A stretch of DNA of 64,000 nt from Capitulum mitella (GCA_030062745.1 CP099844.1:20398596-20462595), one strand, 5' to 3'. Positions 46,001 to 58,987 are shown, counted from the stretch's first letter. A program made the numbers and translations. Notes: a model not told the origin generated them from the letters alone.

Positions 46001-49000
46001 ATTTGGCGCCAGATGTTACGTGTCATAAGGCGTCGGATAGTCTTCTCAGCTTACATTGCTCAAAGGCATCGTATGACGCACAAAAAGACATTCGTAATCG
46101 CAGATTTACCAGAGATGAGATCAGGTTATCCTGGTCGGGCACCGGTTCCACTGAATCCTTATTATAAAGCACAATGTTTCGGTCAGATATCTCAGCATAC
46201 ACCCCTCTTATCCTGGCGCAAAGACGTCGGGAAGCTACACAGATCAGGCTGTTGCCAGTCTGTCATAAATCATTAAAATTCCCGACTATTTTTCATCATT
46301 TTAGACCTACATTCTTCACGGGACTGTCCCAGCCTCAAGCAGAGAGCTCAAGAGAACAGCCCGCTTTAGTCCGTCACATTCAGTAGTCAGGACACCGCGA
46401 AAGTAGAAGCCGCCTCTAATCCTCCTGCAAAACACCAACTTTGCAGCTGGTTCCTGGGCTGAGGGACCAACGCCCAATCTGAGAGGCCTCTGTGCTGAAC
46501 ACCCCCCGAGAACTCTGATAAGCAGCCCGAACCGACGCGAGCACTCTGCACCCAGGAGTGCCGCTGCTGGTCGCCACGTGTCTGTGGAAGTTCGTATCCA
46601 GATTGGATGCATACTAGTGAACTTTTAGGTTGTACGAACCAACGTTTTATCGTTAACTTCCGTGCATGGAAGACCCGGTGGTTATGTAAATTTGATTCGA
46701 GGCATGCTACCATCATGCACTTTTTCGCCGCGGCTGGTGTTCGTCCTGACAACCATTACGATGGCTCGTAAATATATACTTCTAGATGTAGATATAGATA
46801 TAAAGATATAGACACAAATACGGATATAAAATATATAATACAACAATATATAATAATTAGTAGTATATAATATACCCAGTACGATAAATATTAACGCGAA
46901 ATTTAAATACATATGTAAGGAAAAATATAAATCTAAAAATAATGACTACAAATTTTAACATGCTTGGATCTTGAAATAAAACTTCTGATTTCCAGTCAAT
47001 AGAACGTTGTGCTGGCAACAAATGGTTTCATGGTACGGTTATGTTTGGTTATGGTTAAGTTTCGCGGTATGAGCATGGTTATGGACAGCACTGCGGGAAT
47101 ACAGGGCTGAGACCGAGTGGTTAGAGAGATATTGGTGGGACGACGAATTAAGCTCAGACATTCACGAGAAACACTAAATGGTCCAAATGTGAGATATAAG
47201 CAAGGTTTTGGGATTGAAAAACGATTCACTCCTATGCGAACCTTTCAAATTTGCTTTAGTTTTCTTCAAAGCGGATTGGCTCAATACAGCCACGAGGTTG
47301 AGGCGAAAACTGCAAGCTTTCTCGTTGGCGGCGACGCGCCATCGGTCCGGCTGATGCGATGCCGTGGTGACATGTACCCGGCCCGGCCGCCGGCAGTCCG
47401 ACGTCTGTCCGGGCGAGACCGATCAATCAGGCCGATTAAACCTCGGCCCGGCCGGCGCACACTTCGCGGCCGCGCTCCCGCTGGTCGTCAGCGCCAATTG
47501 ACGCAATGAGGAACCGATCGAATTTATTGGCACGGGGTGTTCGCAGCGGGAACTTGTCTGAGAGGAATGGCGCAATTATCAGGTTATTTGTCATCTCATG
47601 TTTAAACTTGTGGGCAAACAAAGAGTGATAATTTGCGACCAGATAAGCTCAGGTGATAAGTTTGCTTAATGTTGTCGGCTCGTCTCACGTCCATTGCTTT
47701 TCTCCACCGCAGAAAGTTTCAGCAGTTTGCCCGTGCAGCATTGCAGTCGTTGTGTGGGAGCGTATTCCTTTTTAGACCTTTTTGCAACACTAGTGTTTGT
47801 GGTTTCAAGGAAATGCTTCATTTCGGTCGGCTTCTCAGACATGGATCCCGCAGGTCCGAAAGGTGTCGCCAACTTTGCTTTCAGCAATCATTTTGATAAA
47901 TCCGGGCGGCGTTATTAGGCTGCTGCCTGCTTGCCCGGCTCCTGAGGTCCATTACTAACTAGAATCGGTAGCGGGAGTAGATTTAAAAAACAAAATTAGT
48001 GGGGAGTGGTGTGATCCGAAGTGATTCTTGAAGTAGTGTAGAAATCATGGTATCTAACGTGAATCAGCAACACGGGCATGGAAGGGCACTTCTGCGTACT
48101 CATTAACGGATAGGATACACAAAATAAAAAAGAAGCACCAGAAAGCAGCACAAAAAAGCAGTTAATCAGAATTCATATTCCCCTCGTCTGCCAATGATAA
48201 TGACGCAATACAGATCTTCTAACATCTATTGGCCTACGCTCGCCCGTGTCGTCACGCAACAGCTAGTAATAGGACATGAATGAACAGGACACAAGAGAGA
48301 TTTGAGGGAAGTCGCTCTGAAAAGTCGTAAATATAAATTCAAGGACACGATGGTTACTACAAAAAAATAGATTTCTCAGACTATTAGCCACAGCTAGGTC
48401 CATTTCAGACCAAGAGTTAAAGATTCAATTCATCGCGACAATAACTGGACTGTTTTGCCCCCATCTGTCCGCCATTCCCCGTCTGTCTGGATTCGAGATG
48501 CCAGCGGCATAAATTTCCGTCAGCTGAATGTACATGTCGTAGATTGATATATGTAAACGAAAGCGCGCAGATTTATACATGTACTAATGCTAATGCATGT
48601 GGGCGAAAATGTACTTATGTCAGACGCATGAACATTAAATGTAAGTAAGTGTAAACGCACGCGGACCAGTGCACATAAGCACAGATGTACGCATGCCAAA
48701 TGTTCGTAAGTGGGTATGTGCGCATAGAAAACGTACGAACATTATAAAGACGTAACAGGTACGTATTCGTGAGAGAATGCATGTGCAGAAGACAACACAA
48801 ATGTACATATGGGCTAGTGTGGCAGTGTAAAATTACAAAATGACATTCATATACACGCAAGCGCGTAGGCGATTAGGAGGGCTAACCACAATATGGTAAT
48901 GCCGACGTAAAGGACCTGATGTCGGTGACGTATTGGTGTAGTGGATGTATTGTGGTAATAAAATGCTTGGACTAATTGCCCATTCTATATTCAAACATCC

Positions 49001-50130
49001 ATTCTGCGGGGATTTTTCTGCCACCGTCGTGACTGCTACGTCACGTGGATTCACAGACCCTGAACCAAAGGATCAACAGTGGTTGCCGCTGTGTATCAGG
49101 CAGTAGATTCCATGTGACGACCAAGAACGCGTCGCCCGGGTCGAGCTTGTGGACGGCTGTCGTCGTTCGGTACGACCGGTCGGACCCGACGACAGCCACA
49201 GCTCGATGTCCTCAGATATGTCCAGGTGCCGAGAGGAGACCCGTTTTCTCGAGGAGGGGGCGGGGGGCAGGGTAAGGAGCTCAGACTGTGTAGAGGAGAC
49301 TAGTGTATCCACTAAGTACAGTTCTTGATGGACATCCAGTCTGACGTCGTCGACAGTTGACAGCTGACAGTTGACAGTTGACAGTTGACAGACATACAGG
49401 TGACACAGAGGCAGCTGACAGAAGGCTGTCGGCAGTCAAAAATTCTCTGATGTTTGCCGCGGCATTTTGACGATGAAATTCGACCGTCTTTGGTACTGAA
49501 ATACCCTGCAGCCACCGGAAACGCTTGCGGGGAATTTTATGCCGTCGTCGGCTGGAGTGATTTTGTTAGCGTACCGGATCAGCATCATTATCAGTGATGC
49601 TGGGCCTCTGAAGCTCAAGGCAGTGCGATATTCAGACAACCCAGGGGAGCTCATTTTAACCATTTATAGCGGCACCAGCGCAGGAACTTGGCACGAATCC
49701 GGACGACACGCCTAGTTTTCTGCGCGGTTTTCTCGGCTCGACATGCATCTTCACTGCTTGGGACTCCAGACGTGCTCACGGGCCGATCAGCGTCCTCTGG
49801 TCACTGAGAACGGTGAGATAAATACTTCTCCTTAGATACATTTGATTGGTAAGTAAATAACAAGTGTGTTCTTAGCAGTAGCACCATAATACTCACAACC
49901 CATAACGATTCATAATTTTGTCTGTAATTGTCCATTTTACTGGTAATTTGATTAGCATGTCCATCAAGTCGAGGATTTTTTCGTCTTTGATTCCCTACAT
50001 TCCTTTCCATCGCCCCGGTTTGCTTTCGTCATATGAACTTAATTCAGAAAGAATGTGCGAGTGAAAACGAGTGTACAGAGTTATACAATTGATGAAAGCC
50101 AATGCTCTGAATACCTTGCTTGATTTCTAA
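43091..50130. other. Unassigned stretch with GC islands and simple-repeat debris
   Basis: GC-rich blocks at 44420-44830 (many overlapping ORFs in all frames) and 47330-47480 (CCCGGCCCGGCC words). AT-rich debris is at 46770-46920. 48520-48860 is dense in atgta/acgtatg words, apparently a decayed simple repeat. A perfect 11-bp-stem hairpin is at 49155-49197 and the heptad array at 49351-49392. No exon supported. Confidence 0.5.
49351..49392 (+). repeat. 7-bp tandem repeat (TGACAGT)6
   Basis: Six heptads (cgacagt, tgacagc, tgacagt three times, tgacaga) in a row; stray gacag words continue to about 49425. Confidence 0.9.
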
Positions 50131-50138
50131 AATGTAAT

Positions 50139-50536
50139 CAGGGGCGACAGTTTTGGTAAATGACTGGGTGTGCCGAGCCGTCGGCCCGACAACCTAACCT
50201 CCCCCAAATGTGGGCTTATGAACGGATTTAGCCCCATTTATGTTTATCAGTGGAAGTTTTGGGGTTTTCTGTTACTTTTTTTTAAATCGTATATCCCATG
50301 TATAAAGGTATATATGCTTATATAAAAAATAGAAAGATAGAAACATCACTTTATGCCTTATTCCATACTTTCTGCCTATCTTTTTACCTATCGCGGCCGT
50401 TTTTTTCGTTATTTTTTCCCAATTCCTTTTAAAACTGGCAGAAAATATTGGAGGGGCCCAAACCAACATTGGAGGGGCCCAAATCAATATTGGGTGGACC
50501 AGAACCCCCTTGAAAGAATACAAATGGACACCCCTG
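50139..50536 (+). mobile_element. hAT-type MITE with internal microsatellite, copy 3
   Basis: The 398-bp element starts CAGGGGCGACAGTTT and ends GACACCCCTG. It is bounded by a perfect 8-bp target duplication AATGTAAT (50131-50138 and 50537-50544). An 8-bp duplication plus CAGGG ends is typical of hAT transposons. No ORF is present. The middle holds an AT-rich microsatellite remnant (about 50286-50325) and, near the right end, three ~21-bp units beginning attgg (50457-50519). Confidence 0.85.
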
Positions 50537-50544
50537 AATGTAAT

Positions 50545-53500
50545 TCATCGATATCTCTTGAATTATGCCTCCTTGATCGACAATCTTGGTGCACAGGGAC
50601 ATGTGTGGAACCTACTCATTGTTTGGACGATCTTTACTTGTAATATTATTTGGAAACGAGTAAAACTGCATTTACCTCGGAATTTTAATCGTCTCGAAAG
50701 ACCTAAATGCAAGTCACATGAGAAAATGCCCTAGGGACAAGTCGCTTAGGGAAAATGGGCGTAGTTCAGTTCCAATAAATGCATTTCTATGCTTCCCCTA
50801 TGTAACTTTCTACTTCCGTGTTACGATCTCACGCTTTATCAGCCGGCCGATTTTGTGCGGGTCTCTCGCCTCGGGCGATTTGGTCGACGGAGATCCACGT
50901 ACTGAAAATTGAATCATTTTGCCGTAAAAGTCAAGTATGACGCATTTTAAAACACGCATTATCCACGAGACATTCACTGATTCAGTCTTAGTGACCAGTG
51001 ATTAGCCATACATTGTCGGAACATTTTCTGCTCACGTCTGCCTCATGCCATGCGTACCATAACCAGCACATTGATGCAGGTTATGCCAATTTTTCATCTG
51101 CTTCATTACGAGCGAGGTCGTGGCCGGCCCGGTCCGGCCCGACCCAGCCGTTACATTTCCTGCTAGCCTTAACTTCGCCTCCACTAGGAGAAATGCTTTC
51201 GTTTTTGGCTTTTCTATGGGTGTGTTCAGCGATATCAGGCATTCAAAAATTGTCTCCTTATTAGACGCGATGTCGTATGATACGAAGAGCTGTTTGCAAT
51301 GCCATCTGAGAAAGCACAAGTATTTCACGAGGTTTCCAGTAGGAAAAGACCCTAAACGCATTCTTAACTCAAACGTCTAGAGAAGAAAACCATATCAAAA
51401 GCATATGGCTTTTCCCCGTTACCGATTTGATTGTTAGAACAAGATCGTATTTGGTGGCATACGGTTTTCTTCCCCGGTAAACTAAAGTTTTCTTTGGTCA
51501 GTTAACATTTTTTGGTCGTCTTACGGCTTTCGTCCTTGGGACTGCTTCTCATTCTTAACAGATAAGGTGATTAGCTGCAGGAAAACCATTAACAGATGTC
51601 TTAGAAAGATGAATACGATTATTAGTCAGACAGAATGAAGTCGAGAGCGTAGCGCGCGATTGAATGCAGCCCTACAGCTAGCGGCAATTTCCCCCAGCAC
51701 GCAGTTCGGCATGCGAGCTTGCTTGGGTTTATAAAATTTCCCATGAACTGTTACGAGAAGCTGGAGAAATTTTTGCGCTGATAAATTCTTTATTGCGTAG
51801 GCTTTATCGTAATGGGCTGCGTCCTGTTCCGCTTTTTTGGCGTGAGACCAACACATATTTGCAAACTGTTTACGACGCAGACGAATGTTAGCAAAAATGC
51901 ATGCACTTGGTCTTCGAATGTTTGCTTTTGGGAGTGCCTGCACGAAGCTGACACACCAAAAATTGTCTAGCCGAGGATACAAGATCTCAAACAAAGCGAA
52001 CTCATTCAACGGCTACACATGGATAGTGCAAATAACCGATACATAATGAGCATAAAAAATGACGTTCATGTCGGGTCAGAAACCAAAGACGAAACAGGTA
52101 TATGCCCCCTTGCAAGAGCAATAATTTTCAGTGAATATTACGCCAGGGGCTTGACTAATGTAAACATAAAATCCATTAAACAAACGTTTGCCTGTCGGTG
52201 TGATCCCTTGGACAATGTCGCTAGTCGCAGATATCGCTGACGCATAGTTTTTTTGCTGCGAGCTATCATTCTGATTATATGCCATAATTGCAGGATCGGC
52301 GCATGATACTGTATTGTCTGTCATGGTACAGGCACTGTCACATGCTTTACGTACTTTTCAAGATGTCTGTTTCATGTCATGCAAGCCGTAACTAGTAATC
52401 AAAGTAATGATGTGCCTTTCTGGAACGAATCGAATGGTATAAATATCTCAAAATAGTATAAATAATTGTTACGGCTGCTACGTTACGGCCGTTAGAAAGC
52501 CGTAACGGCTGTCGCGGCTTTCTTCCCTTCGGGCAACAGTAACGACAGCGAGCAATACCATGAGTGTACGTTGTCTTTAAACCACTTGAGCACTTACAGG
52601 TCAAATGCTCTGTTTAGTAGTAAATGAGCAATGCAAAAGTGTTATTAGAATTCATGAATTCGTGTACGATACATATAGAAAAGAAAGCTTACAGCCAGTA
52701 ATGAGTTTCGTGGCGGCCTGAAATAAATCTGGGCGCCGTGTTCCGACTACCAATCTCGCTTGCCGTAAGATACCTTAGGGTCCTCTCGTGTTGTCGATCA
52801 TTGCTTTTGATTTCAGCCGTTCATAGGGCTGATTTTTTTTTTTTAATTTGAGACGTACAACCTCAAGGACTGCTTTTTACCCTTGTTAACAGGTTTTCTT
52901 TAAATGGTTCATGCGCTTTGTTCTGACGATTGCCTACCGTTAAAAACGATATATGGAGACAGCGCATCGTCTATGCTTACCAGTTTTGGCAACTTTATTT
53001 ATTTAGGGATTATAAGCAATCTATCAATGGTCCCTTAATCTAAAGCTGGTTATGGGGTTGGACAGGACATTTTTTCATGTACACACACTGACTGGCTTTG
53101 GCCCAGAAGTAGGCAACAGCCCACCAGTGACTTATGCCCGTCGAACGACTGCAGTGTTTTAGAGGTCGTTTGTGTTACGCTTTGCGACCTTTTAAAAAGT
53201 ATTCAGTCCTGAAAATGCGATATTTGTTCCAGCAGTCAAAATTGTCATGCTTCTTTATCTTATGATGGCGGTTTTTAAAATGCAGCTTTGTAGACAGTGG
53301 GCTTTGAAAACATTTTTTGCTAGCAGAAAATGTGTAACATGCTGGAGCCCTCCTTTATTCGGCATGCTCACTGGTAAGTCTTCAGACCACCAGCTCCAAG
53401 CGTGAACGCAACAGTAATTTATATCCGCTCATCAATGATACAGTGCCTTGGAGGTCTCTCGTTTGTCGCAGCAATCAGATAACTCATTCAAAGCCTTGTC

Positions 53501-55681
53501 TTTACACCGCATGGTATATTCCTCATAATGTCATTTTAACAAGCATGCCATAGCTACTTCTACACGAATGTGAACAAGGAGAATCCCACTCCCGGTCAGA
53601 GCATATTTGAATTTTTGTCTGTTGCATTTACGCATCCTCATTATGCCAAATGATACAAAAAGGAAAGTAAAATGGCATCTGATCTGAGCTACAAAAGGCT
53701 GATAATTGTGTTTACCCATTTTGATGGAACATGTATAGTTTTACCAAGGAATAATGGTAACTGGAGAGTAGAAGGAATATGGCCACCCCATGGATATCAA
53801 AAAAAAAAATCGTTTGAAGTATGTACCCATAACCGCCCTATGGACATCAACAAAAAATCCGTTTGAAGTGGTCAACTTAGGCCCTTGGGAGCCAAACGTT
53901 TCGTGCAAAATAGATGCATGGGTTCTGAATGAATGGATGGCACAGCTGGAGGTGTCTCTCCCTATCAGCCGTGGAAAAATTAAGCATGGCGCTCGTGAGC
54001 TTCACATGAAACGAAACTGCATAAAAAATACATCAAACGACCGACTGCATCGACCGGCAGTGTCGTCTCCGCGATATAAGCGACGATATCGTCTTACAGG
54101 GATAAAGTTTTAGGTAAAAATCGGATGACTGTTTGCTCACATAATCCTCACGCTTTGGACTCATGAAATCAAATAGACACGTTGAAGGGATCCAGAGCTC
54201 CAGAGCTTCCATTCTACGTGCTAAGCATGATTACACCAGTGTCTCAATAAAATCGCACAAAAGGTCGGGTCAAATCCAGCAGTCTTCCAAGCTGGGGTCA
54301 CTGCTCAGCGCGGGGCCCATTTGAAAGACGGTGACACGCTTGATGAGAACACGCACAAAGCCGAGATGCGACAACCCCTGCTTTCGTAAGTGACGGCGTT
54401 AAACTACGTGCCCACATGAGATCCAGATAAAAAACCGAACACCTGCGTATATTTTTTCGCCAAACACATATGCTGAAGCCCCAGAACTTTCGCGCCCTTC
54501 CAATGCGGAGGCAGTTTAGGCCTCATCTTTCGACGGGTTTCCAGACTGCTGAGCGCCGCCTAGTCCGTGTTGGGCCCTGACCCCCCAGGATGTGACGGAC
54601 CCCGACCCCCACTACGCGATAGTCCCCGATGCGTGAAGGGTGTGGTGGGTCAGTCTATGTGGTGGGTTCCGGCACCGGCGAGGCTCCTCCGGTCTGGTGA
54701 TTCTCCCGGCTCGTGGATGTTATCCGGGTTTGAGGACTCGGGAATTGTGACACCCGGAGAAGTCTGAGCAGGCATTGGATCAGAATATCCAAAAAAGCCT
54801 GTTTGAAACGATGACGAGTGCTGCAGCCGGTCACATTACGGAGATGTTCTAACGTGACGTTTTCCATCTTTCTTAACTCACTGAACATTTTGATGCCAAT
54901 GGTCGTGAAACGGTTGGAGTTTTGACAATCCCTTGTGACCCCAAAATTACTTCCAACACTGATCTAGGGGCTACTGAACGCCTCCAAGAAGGTTGCGCTC
55001 TACAACACGTAAGGAAAATATTGCCCATATGTATTGTTATAAGACTGCGAGTACGCCCTCCGTACGTCATGGCTGGCTAGAATTCCGAAATGATGGCGAA
55101 AAATCCTCACTTTGTATTTCTTTTCAAGACACATCAAATTAAAATCTAGAGAGCTTGTTCTACATGGAATACTGATTTGTCAACAAAAAAGATGCTTGCA
55201 TGCCTTCTTTTAATCATGTAGACGGACCCGCATACATACAACGACATCGTTTTCCAATGTTTTGAAATCAGTGTTTTGCACAGCAGCCCTTAGTGCAGGA
55301 AATGGTGCGCCGAATGGCCCATTTGACAATGCATGTGGTCTTACGCACAGCAGGCATCTCCAAAGCGAACTTTCACGGCTGAACCCTTAGCTTACCCCCT
55401 ACTTCCCGGTACCCGCGTGCCTGTCTTTGCTGAAATGAATAACTCCGTTACATGATAACTGCCCAGATGACCGCACGTCATGGCGGTTGCCAGGCCTGCC
55501 ACTTACTTTGTGGAGGCTCCAAGTGTGGTGGTGTCTGGTGCCCTGCCGGGAACTGCCACCGGCCTGCTCGCGCCGGTGTCTTCGGCCGCACGTGCCGCGC
55601 CGGCCTATATAGCCTGCCGGCTGACGTCGACGCGCCGGCCGCACCGGCGCATCGGACATCCACCCACTCAGTACCGCGTCC
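50545..55681. other. Unassigned stretch
   Basis: Paired alternative hairpins at 52481-52523, GGCCGGCCCGG block at 51122-51142, T12 run near 52833 and the 49-bp duplication at 53788-53869. The minus ORF 51626-52009 (127 codons) is unrecognised. 55540-55660 is GC-rich and includes ggcctatatagcc, a TATA-like word, with no gene attached. Confidence 0.5.
53788..53869 (+). repeat. 49-bp tandem duplication
   Basis: ccatggatatcaaaa...cgtttgaagt (53788-53820) recurs as cctatggacatcaac...cgtttgaagt (53837-53869), offset 49 bp, with an A-run length difference. Confidence 0.75.
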
Positions 55682-56262
55682 TCCTACACGGAGAGACGGT
55701 ACAGTGTAGTCCCACACGGAGAGACTGCACAGTGTAGTCCCACACGGAGAGACGGCACAGTGTCCTGCCACGCGGCGAGACGGTACAGTGTAGTCCTACA
55801 CGGAGAGACGGTACAGTGTAGTCCCACACGGAGAGACGGTACAGTGTAGTCCCACACGGAGAGACGGTACAGTGTAGTCCCACACGGAGAGACGTTGCAG
55901 TGTAGTACCACACGGAGAGACGGTTCACTGTAGTCCTACACGGAGAGACGGTTCACTGTAGTCCTACACGGAGAGACGGTACAGTGTAGTCCCACACGGA
56001 GAGACGGTTCACTGTAGTCCCACACGGAGAGACAGTGCAGTGTAGTCCCACGCGGAGAGACGTTGCAGTGTAGTACCACACGGAGAGACGGTTCACTGTA
56101 GGCCCACACGGAGAGAGGGTACAGAGTAGTCCCACACGGAGAGACGGCACAACGTCCCCCAGCACGAAGAGACAGCAAAGCGTCCTCCCTCACGGAGAAA
56201 CGGTACGGTGTCCTCACACACGGAGAGACGGCATAACATCCTCTCATGCAGGGACATGGTGA
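55682..56262. repeat. 28-bp minisatellite, ~20 units
   Basis: Tandem units made of acggagagacgg followed by tacagtgtagtcccac, about 28 bp, repeat from 55682 to 56262. Inner units are the most uniform and those from about 56130 onward are more diverged. There are no unique spacers, so it is not a CRISPR array. Because 28 is not a multiple of 3 and the minus-strand unit has no stop in any frame, all three minus frames stay open. Confidence 0.95.
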
Positions 56263-56440
56263 ATCAATCTCAGGCGCACCGCACCCCAAAAAGTTAAAAA
56301 GACACGCACACTTATTGGCGGAGCTTTCATAAAAAATGAAAATATTGGTTTGCCAGGGATGTATTTCGAGAAATGTTATCGCAGGGTTTCAGGAGGACAC
56401 ATGCAGATGTTTTTATTACCGGTTGAAGGTTAGAGCCATG

Positions 56441-57646
56441 CTAACCCTATTCCTGGAGAGCAAGATGATTGGCCGATTCTCGGCGGGGGGAATTCGACTC
56501 CTTCCCCTGAGATCTCGAGAACTGCTCATGCGACTCTGATCGCAACAAATGGCAATCGATTTGCCATGACGTAAACTACATTTTTATGAAAATGAGTTTC
56601 CAGGATCCTGAAAGGGATGCATACGGGGGAAAAAAGTTATCACTCTGCTATTTTTTGGACCGATTTCGATGTAATTGGCATGAATCGGGAGCTTGTAGAT
56701 GGGGCTTTTACCAATGGTCCTCACATTTCAAATTTTGAGGAAATTCACAGGTATTCATATGGTTTCAAAAATGGCACGATTAGTGTTCCAAAAACTCAGT
56801 TAGCAAAAACGTTAAAAGCATTTTTTTAGCTTTCCCTAATCATGTTATACTGAAGAAGTGCAAATCGTCCAACATTGTTCGTATAATGTTAGCATAGACA
56901 AAGTCATGGAACTTTAAAAATCGGAAATGTCATGGTCACAGGCTCATCAGGTCAGGTTACAACCATTGACAGTAAAGGACCTTCAGTGGCCCCAGAGTCA
57001 CATGGAATGATCTTAAGTGAATATCATATTGCTTCAAAACGTTTGTAATCATTTGAATTTATACTATTCCTAAAGTTTCATTTCACGGCTATCGTGATAT
57101 AGGATACGCCCTCTGACATTTCAGGTCATAGTTCCATGGCCCGACCTGAAATCAACCTGAAACTTGGTACACAGGCAAAGGGCATATACGTTATATATAC
57201 TTCTACGTCATATATATTCCGAGTTTGACATCTGAAAAAATAGCGCAAAATTGTTACTATGAAACCAGATTTTGACTTTTGACCTTGACCTGATCTAGCG
57301 AAGTAACCTAAGGTTAGAAAAGTCATATTTATGTTTTTTCCCTAATTTTCAAACTTTTTACCTAATCACCCATATTGAGTTTTTGGTTTTATCTTGAAAG
57401 CGCCATTTTTGGCAGCCACCTTTCTTTTGCCTTCAACAGGGCCAAAAATGGCCTGAGGTGCCTCCCAAAAATGTTGCCTGGCTCCGCTCCTGAGCTAAAC
57501 AGAATTACGGAATTGTGTTACAGTACGACAGAAAGAATACGTTGCAAAAATGTTCATGTTTCGTGAAGCTACTTCAAAAACCCTGGAGTTAGCAAGCAAA
57601 GAACCCGAGGGGCGGCGGATTCCGCCCCCCTTGGGAATAACGTTAA
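56441..57646 (+). mobile_element. piggyBac-type MITE, full-length but diverged copy D
   Basis: The copy runs from CTAA (mutated TTAA) plus CCCTATTCC at the left to GGGAATAACG plus TTAA at the right, in the same orientation as the 41.9-kb copy. Many substitutions and small indels show it is older. It keeps gagatctcgagaactg near the left end, TGACCTTGA at 57280-57288 and a G/C hairpin near the right end. There is no transposase. Confidence 0.8.
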
Positions 57647-58984
57647 CGATACAGGGCCTAGCGTTGCGTCCTTTCCATTTCTTAAAGACAACATTTTGAT
57701 GTCATGCCAGGCTGTTGGCACATGACGACATTCTCAACGGCATATTCGGTAAGGTTCAGCATCCTGGGGGAAATTTTTGCTTCGCGCTTATCAGCCTGGC
57801 TTGAGATCAGTTATTTTTGACAAAATCTATTTGGACATAGCCATAGCAAAACAGACAGCACTTTAAAAATTAATGACGTTTCCAAGGTCAAACAAAGCAG
57901 CTCAACATGATCTCAACTCCACAATGCCCCGACAAAATATTTTTGGACAATTAGCTGTTCATTTTATATTTGGCAATTAAACCTTCCGCAAACCCAAAAA
58001 TCACTGAATCACTTTCGCTGATCTTGAAAAACGTTACGACACCGGAGGTACGGGTAACGTTATACAACGAGGTATTGTTTCACGTCCTTGCACGTTCCCT
58101 TGCTTTGCCTAATTCCAATTCCTAATTAGCTGAGAGGCAGGGCTAAGAAGTGGCAGTCCGCCATCGATTGGCATGTAATGGAAAATCGTTACGGCCGACG
58201 AGTGTTAAACTGTTGCAGTTGCAAGCACTAACTCTGGACGTAAATATGGCAGTAAGAGTTCAGACACTGACAACGTTATGTCAAAGTCTTGCAATGCTGC
58301 AGATGATAGCCTTGACCCGCTTAATTAGAGGCACATCCAAGAGAAAGCCTACGTGCCTCCCCAACCCCACCCCAAAAAAGGAGTTTTTCGCTATTCCGCC
58401 GCCTGTGGAAGACTGCTCATGTCCCCCTCTTGTGAGCGTCTACATGAGAATTCATTTTTGCCGCTAAACTTTGGCAACATTTTCGCATTTTATAATGCTT
58501 CTTCCTCAATGGGGAGATAAAGGTAGATGGAGCTGCGCGTCCAAGAATCAAACTTTTGTTGCACAGAAGCTTTAGACGAGTTACACTAATTACGCATATT
58601 AACTGACATACACATAACATGGATAGCGGATACCTCCATGCCTAAAACGACTGGGATCCCGCGAGGACATGCAGTTTCTATTGATTTCATAACGAATTTT
58701 TAAAATGCGCATTGTGTAATCTTTATACCAGAGGTACCTTGCTGACACTTGAAAACCACGAGCTGGACAAAATCTAAATCAAGAAACATATCAGAACAGA
58801 CATCCTTAAAAAGCCGAAGCTTATATGTTACTGCTCGTCTGTTTACATTGGCTGCTGCCGATAATATTCTGACCGCGTTAATTCTAGAAGAACCTCCTAA
58901 GTGGTTTGATCCAGCAGCTGATCGCCCTCGCCCAGATTTGCCGTACATTTGACCCGAACGTACGTAATTACGGCGTATTTTACC

Positions 58985-58987
<3 letters not shown>
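57647..58987. other. Unassigned stretch
   Basis: Short ORFs only (58150-58467 plus has no recognised domain). No repeats beyond the TA run that follows. Confidence 0.5.

Noticed and set aside
55600..55612. Promoter at ggcctatatagcc
   Set aside because: The TATA-like word is palindromic, no initiator lies at the right distance and no gene is adjacent.
55668..56289. CRISPR array or repetitive protein at the 28-bp repeat
   Set aside because: The repeats are directly adjacent with no unique spacers, and the open frames follow from the unit lacking stops. It is a eukaryotic minisatellite.
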